Shown in pieces: positions 7,475 through 10,296 of a DNA stretch of 10,296 nt. The DNA is taken from positions 1-10,296 of the forward strand of contig JAUSIA010000366.1 in NCBI GenBank assembly GCA_030648225.1. Direction: 5' to 3'. The position numbers and the translations under genes are program-made. Source of the stretch: Ignavibacteria bacterium (lineage in GTDB: Bacteria > Bacteroidota > Ignavibacteria > Ignavibacteriales > Ignavibacteriaceae). The notes below the pieces were generated by a model. The model was not told where the DNA came from, searched no databases, and worked only from the letters and a program-made list of their open reading frames with translations. Numbering within the stretch: position 1 is the stretch's first letter; each line of letters begins with the position of its first letter.

Positions 7475-9655
7475 TTAATTAGATTTTTCATACTTATCTA
7501 TTAGTACTCTTGCCATTATCGAATCCCAGATATAATTACTTGGGCAATTCAGTATATCATTATCTGGACTGAAAGATTCCCAAAAATTATGATTCTTCGA
7601 AAGCTGAGTTGTAACCGCAAGCATCATTTTATCGGCAAGTTCTGAAGCAATTTCATCATAGCCATAATTTTTTAATCCATTCAAAACCATGTAATCCCAC
7701 AGCAACCAGACAGGACCATTCCATTTGCAGCAATAATCAACATAAGGACTATACCATTCTTCATCGGCGGCAAGTGTGGGAACTCCATACTTCCTCCAGA
7801 ATTTTTTCGGATCAGTGAGTTTTTGAATTAGTTTTTCAGCTCTGTCTTTAGGGGCAGCTCCAGCCCAAAGAGCAAGGAAACCAATTATCTCCTGTTTACG
7901 TAAATCTCTTGTTAAAAATTTAAATGAGTGATCTTCTTTATTTATCGAATAATAAAATTCAGTTTCAGGATCCCACATTCTTTCATTAACCAGTTTAACT
8001 ATTTTTGCTGCTTTATCTTTCCATTGCTTAGATTCATCATTCAATCCTAATTCCTCAGCCATAGATTCAAGCGAGCGCATTTCTTTAATCACCATTAGGG
8101 TAAGATCAACGCATTCCAGTTCATCGGAAATGTCTTCCTTATCTATATCAAGATACCTTTCAGCAGAAACCTGGAAAACTGCATTGTACCAGTCGCGCAC
8201 ATTTTCAATTATCCCATATGGACCCCATTCAAAAGTTCCGTCTTGATCAAGATCCCGGTTTTCTTCAAGCCAATTCACATACTTTGTTCCCGATTCATAC
8301 GCATCCTGAAGAAATTTTTTATTCTTACTAACCTTATAAACCTCCCAATTTATCCAGCTAAAGAAAGGAGCAGAAGTTGTTGACATATCTTTACCAAGTA
8401 AAGTGCTGAAATGAGGATAATCCTGTAACCCCCTCGGTCCGTGACGATACGCAATCAGTCCATCCTCCCGCTGCTGTTCAATGTAGACATATTGTGATCC
8501 CTCTGCTGATTGAGGGTCGAGATAAACATACGCAAGCATACTTAATGATTCATGTAGTACCTGGTGTCCGTGTCCCCATCCCCAAAGCGGTTGCCGGGAA
8601 AACACATAAAAATTATGGGATGTTTTTCCTGCGGGAGGAAGCATACAGCCACGTACGAGATTAAAGGCTCCGAGGTATACGAGTTTTTCGTCCGGGTCAG
8701 GAAAATCTATTCTTGGTATTTTTGAAAATAACTTAACATTTGCATCAACATAATTCTGAAGAGGTTGAGTTTTTAATTTATTGATTTCGTTTATAAGACT
8801 ATCAAGACTTTCATTCTGATCCTGCCAACCGCGGAAGTAACGCACGTTTTTTTCCTCACCCGGTTTTAGCGAAAATTTGCCCTGAAGTGAAACGAAATTT
8901 ACAAACCCTTCTTTCTTAAGATTTAAAGAATCATTTCTGTTTTCAGAATAAAAATCAGTTTTTATTGTTATATAAAAATCATCAAGATTGCCGGGATAAC
9001 CTCCGTAAGAATAGGGTTTGAGACTCATGGTGAAGAAGTCTCGTGTTTCTGTTGGATAAGGCGCATTTGCATATAAGCTGCTGATCAGTCGGTACTTACT
9101 TTCGCGATGATTAAGAACATATCCTCCACTTTCTTCATCAAAACTTTTTATAAGCAAAGAGTCGTTTCCCAGTTCAAGTACAGGATAAATTTCAATATCG
9201 TGATCTATCTCATCAATATTTTTTATCTGCAGATTTACCATTGTAATAGTTGAACCATAAACAAAGAATGTTTCCTGAACATCTATTCCGTTAAACGGCT
9301 GATATTCAAGAATAGCCATATCAGGGAATGAAGCTTTCACCACAGGTTTTTGATGATATTCTTCAATGTCTCTGATTACAACCTGATTCACTTTCCAAAC
9401 GACATAAAACCGGCCTGCCTGATCACCGGCATAATTTATAGGTAGACAACCTGTGTAATAATCCATCTTATATCCTTTATCACCATAAAGACGAGACCTT
9501 TCCATTGCTGCCGTATAAGTTGTGTATAGAGGATCATCTGCAGCAGCGTTGATTTGTAAATATTCATCTGAGACTGTTAATCGCTGGGCAAAAATTATAT
9601 TGCAAATTAGTGTTGATACTATTATCAGAAAGATAAATCTGTATATATTAAACAT
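7475..9655 (-). CDS. Secreted GH63/MGH1-type (alpha/alpha)6 glycoside hydrolase
   Basis: A 726-residue protein with signal peptide MFNIYRFIFLIIVSTLICNI up to about residue 24 (IFAQ). Residues about 27-280 form a beta-sandwich domain, and about 300-720 the (alpha/alpha)6 barrel seen in GH63, GH37 trehalase and GH15 enzymes. Landmarks are SRQPLWGWGHGHQVLHESL (353-371), the loop DLDQDGTFEWG (468-478), ENVRDW (484-489), MWDPETEFYY (560-569), KWNGPVWLLW (644-653) and NHNFWESFSPD (689-699). By comparison with the trehalase ESGWD motif, Asp488 is the likely general acid, and Glu693 in the FWES stretch the likely base. The family inverts alpha-glycosidic bonds; the substrate here is unknown. The upstream paralogue ends three bases before this ATG, with GAGGAA inside that gene's last codons. 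Fold and class are confident; the exact CAZy family is less so. Confidence 0.8.
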   Translation of the reverse strand: MFNIYRFIFLIIVSTLICNIIFAQRLTVSDEYLQINAAADDPLYTTYTAAMERSRLYGDKGYKMDYYTGCLPINYAGDQAGRFYVVWKVNQVVIRDIEEYHQKPVVKASFPDMAILEYQPFNGIDVQETFFVYGSTITMVNLQIKNIDEIDHDIEIYPVLELGNDSLLIKSFDEESGGYVLNHRESKYRLISSLYANAPYPTETRDFFTMSLKPYSYGGYPGNLDDFYITIKTDFYSENRNDSLNLKKEGFVNFVSLQGKFSLKPGEEKNVRYFRGWQDQNESLDSLINEINKLKTQPLQNYVDANVKLFSKIPRIDFPDPDEKLVYLGAFNLVRGCMLPPAGKTSHNFYVFSRQPLWGWGHGHQVLHESLSMLAYVYLDPQSAEGSQYVYIEQQREDGLIAYRHGPRGLQDYPHFSTLLGKDMSTTSAPFFSWINWEVYKVSKNKKFLQDAYESGTKYVNWLEENRDLDQDGTFEWGPYGIIENVRDWYNAVFQVSAERYLDIDKEDISDELECVDLTLMVIKEMRSLESMAEELGLNDESKQWKDKAAKIVKLVNERMWDPETEFYYSINKEDHSFKFLTRDLRKQEIIGFLALWAGAAPKDRAEKLIQKLTDPKKFWRKYGVPTLAADEEWYSPYVDYCCKWNGPVWLLWDYMVLNGLKNYGYDEIASELADKMMLAVTTQLSKNHNFWESFSPDNDILNCPSNYIWDSIMARVLIDKYEKSN

Positions 9656-9658
9656 TTT

Positions 9659-10296
9659 TCAATTCCTCATTTGTAGTTCATTCAGGTCAATTAAAAATCG
9701 TGCAAGTATTCCTGCCCATATATATGTTTTATTCCATCCCGCCTGATAATCATCTGCACTGTAAAATTCCCAGAACCAATGATTGGTTTTTAATTGATAG
9801 TTCATATTATCAAGTACTTTGTCAACAAGCTGTTTAGCTTCTTCTGTATAACCGTAATCAAGTAAACCCCTGAAAATAAGATACTGCCACTGAACCCAAA
9901 TTGGTCCATTCCAATAACCAATAGGATTGTAATAACTGTCGTCGGCTGATAAAGTTGGTATTCCATAATTTCTCCAGAACTCATCCGGGTTTTTCAGATG
10001 TTTCATAAGCTCCTCGGCTTGCTCTTCATCTACAACTCCAGCCCACAAAGCAAGGAAGGCAATTATTTCTTTCCTCTTCAGATCACTCGGTTTATTAAAA
10101 GTAAAGGAATTGTTCTTCATATCGATATGATAATAGAATCCTGTTTCAGGATCCCACATAAATTTATTTATTAAATCTGTCCTCTTCTTTGCATCATTCA
10201 GCCATTTATCGGCTTCATCATTTAATCCTAATTCTTTTGTAATTGATGCAAGCGCCTTAGCTTCACTTACCAGCATTATATTGCAATCTACAGCAT
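9659..10296 (-). CDS. GH63/MGH1-type glycoside hydrolase paralogue, C-terminal part, cut by window edge
   Basis: The frame is open from the right edge: six codons (AVDCNI) precede the internal Met at 10276. The true start therefore lies outside the window, and about 211 residues are visible. They align with the downstream 726-residue enzyme from about its residue 515 to the end: VDCNIMLVSEAKAL against VDLTLMVIKEMRSL, then shared ELGLNDE, MWDPET.FYY, EII.FLALWAG, FWR.YG.PTL, WNGP.W and NH.FWE. The catalytic base would be the Glu encoded at 9767-9769, in FWEFYSADD. The visible part lacks the acid Asp and any signal peptide, which should lie in the missing N-terminal 500 or so residues. It is the first visible gene of the run and is followed after three bases by its paralogue, pointing to tandem duplication and co-translation. 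Family assignment rests on the same motifs as its neighbour. Confidence 0.8.
   Translation of the reverse strand, partial: AVDCNIMLVSEAKALASITKELGLNDEADKWLNDAKKRTDLINKFMWDPETGFYYHIDMKNNSFTFNKPSDLKRKEIIAFLALWAGVVDEEQAEELMKHLKNPDEFWRNYGIPTLSADDSYYNPIGYWNGPIWVQWQYLIFRGLLDYGYTEEAKQLVDKVLDNMNYQLKTNHWFWEFYSADDYQAGWNKTYIWAGILARFLIDLNELQMRN
9663..9668 (-). promoter_or_regulatory. Ribosome binding site inside the end of the upstream glycosidase gene
   Basis: GAGGAA on the minus strand lies seven bases before the ATG at 9655. It is embedded in the final codons of the upstream paralogue, so the two glycosidase genes are likely translated in a coupled way. Confidence 0.6.

Noticed and set aside
9522..9746. 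Plus-strand open frame spanning the junction of the two GH63-like genes
   Set aside because: It runs antisense across the end of one gene and the signal peptide of the next, with no family resemblance. It is a chance frame in AT-rich sequence.
10274..10276. ATG at 10276 as the start of the right-edge glycosidase
   Set aside because: The frame stays open to the edge, and the preceding codons (AVDCNI) continue the alignment with the paralogue. This Met is internal.
1..10296. CRISPR array, tRNA, rRNA, insertion sequence or phage genes
   Set aside because: No regularly spaced repeats, transposase-like frames, terminal inverted repeats or structured RNA genes were seen on either strand.

Overview
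The window is AT-rich (roughly 36-38 % GC by eye) and every supported gene lies on the minus strand. It reads as one carbohydrate-utilisation operon running from the right edge to the left edge. Several features suggest a member of the Bacteroidota/Ignavibacteriota (FCB) group: low GC, abundant short hydrophobic signal peptides, a secreted lipoprotein, a LacI-type regulator ending in an SCGC tail, and some starts with little Shine-Dalgarno signal. That placement is an inference from style. No marker gene is present.

Layout in order of transcription, right to left. (1) 10296-9659: C-terminal part of an (alpha/alpha)6-barrel glycoside hydrolase of the GH63/MGH1 kind, cut by the window edge. (2) 9655-7475: a complete secreted paralogue of (1), 726 residues. 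(3) 7455-4801: a secreted 884-residue protein related to amylo-alpha-1,6-glucosidase / glycogen-debranching glucosidases. (4) 4789-3758: a secreted protein of unknown function with strongly patterned His/Trp/Asn motifs. (5) 3719-2814: a LacI-family repressor that seems to have lost about 45 residues of its C-terminal subdomain. (6) 2787-1474: a lipoprotein of the M24 (creatinase/aminopeptidase P) fold in which most metal ligands are replaced. (7) 1474-500: a galactose-mutarotase-like aldose epimerase, presumably cytoplasmic. (8) 412-1: N-terminus of a sodium:solute symporter (SSS family), cut by the left edge.

Genes are separated by 3, 19, about 11, 38, 26, -1 and 87 bases. One start and stop overlap as TGATG. 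No terminator-like hairpin was seen, so co-transcription is likely. The longest gene-free stretch is 413-499; it holds only the symporter ribosome binding site and no other recognisable element.

Inferred function: three extracytoplasmic glycosidases trim a glycoside or oligosaccharide outside the cytoplasm. The released sugar is imported by the sodium symporter, its anomers are interconverted by the mutarotase-like enzyme, and the locus is controlled by its own LacI-type protein. No SusC/SusD pair is visible. The least understood parts are the unknown secreted protein (4), the metal-ligand-poor M24 lipoprotein (6), and the shortened repressor (5).
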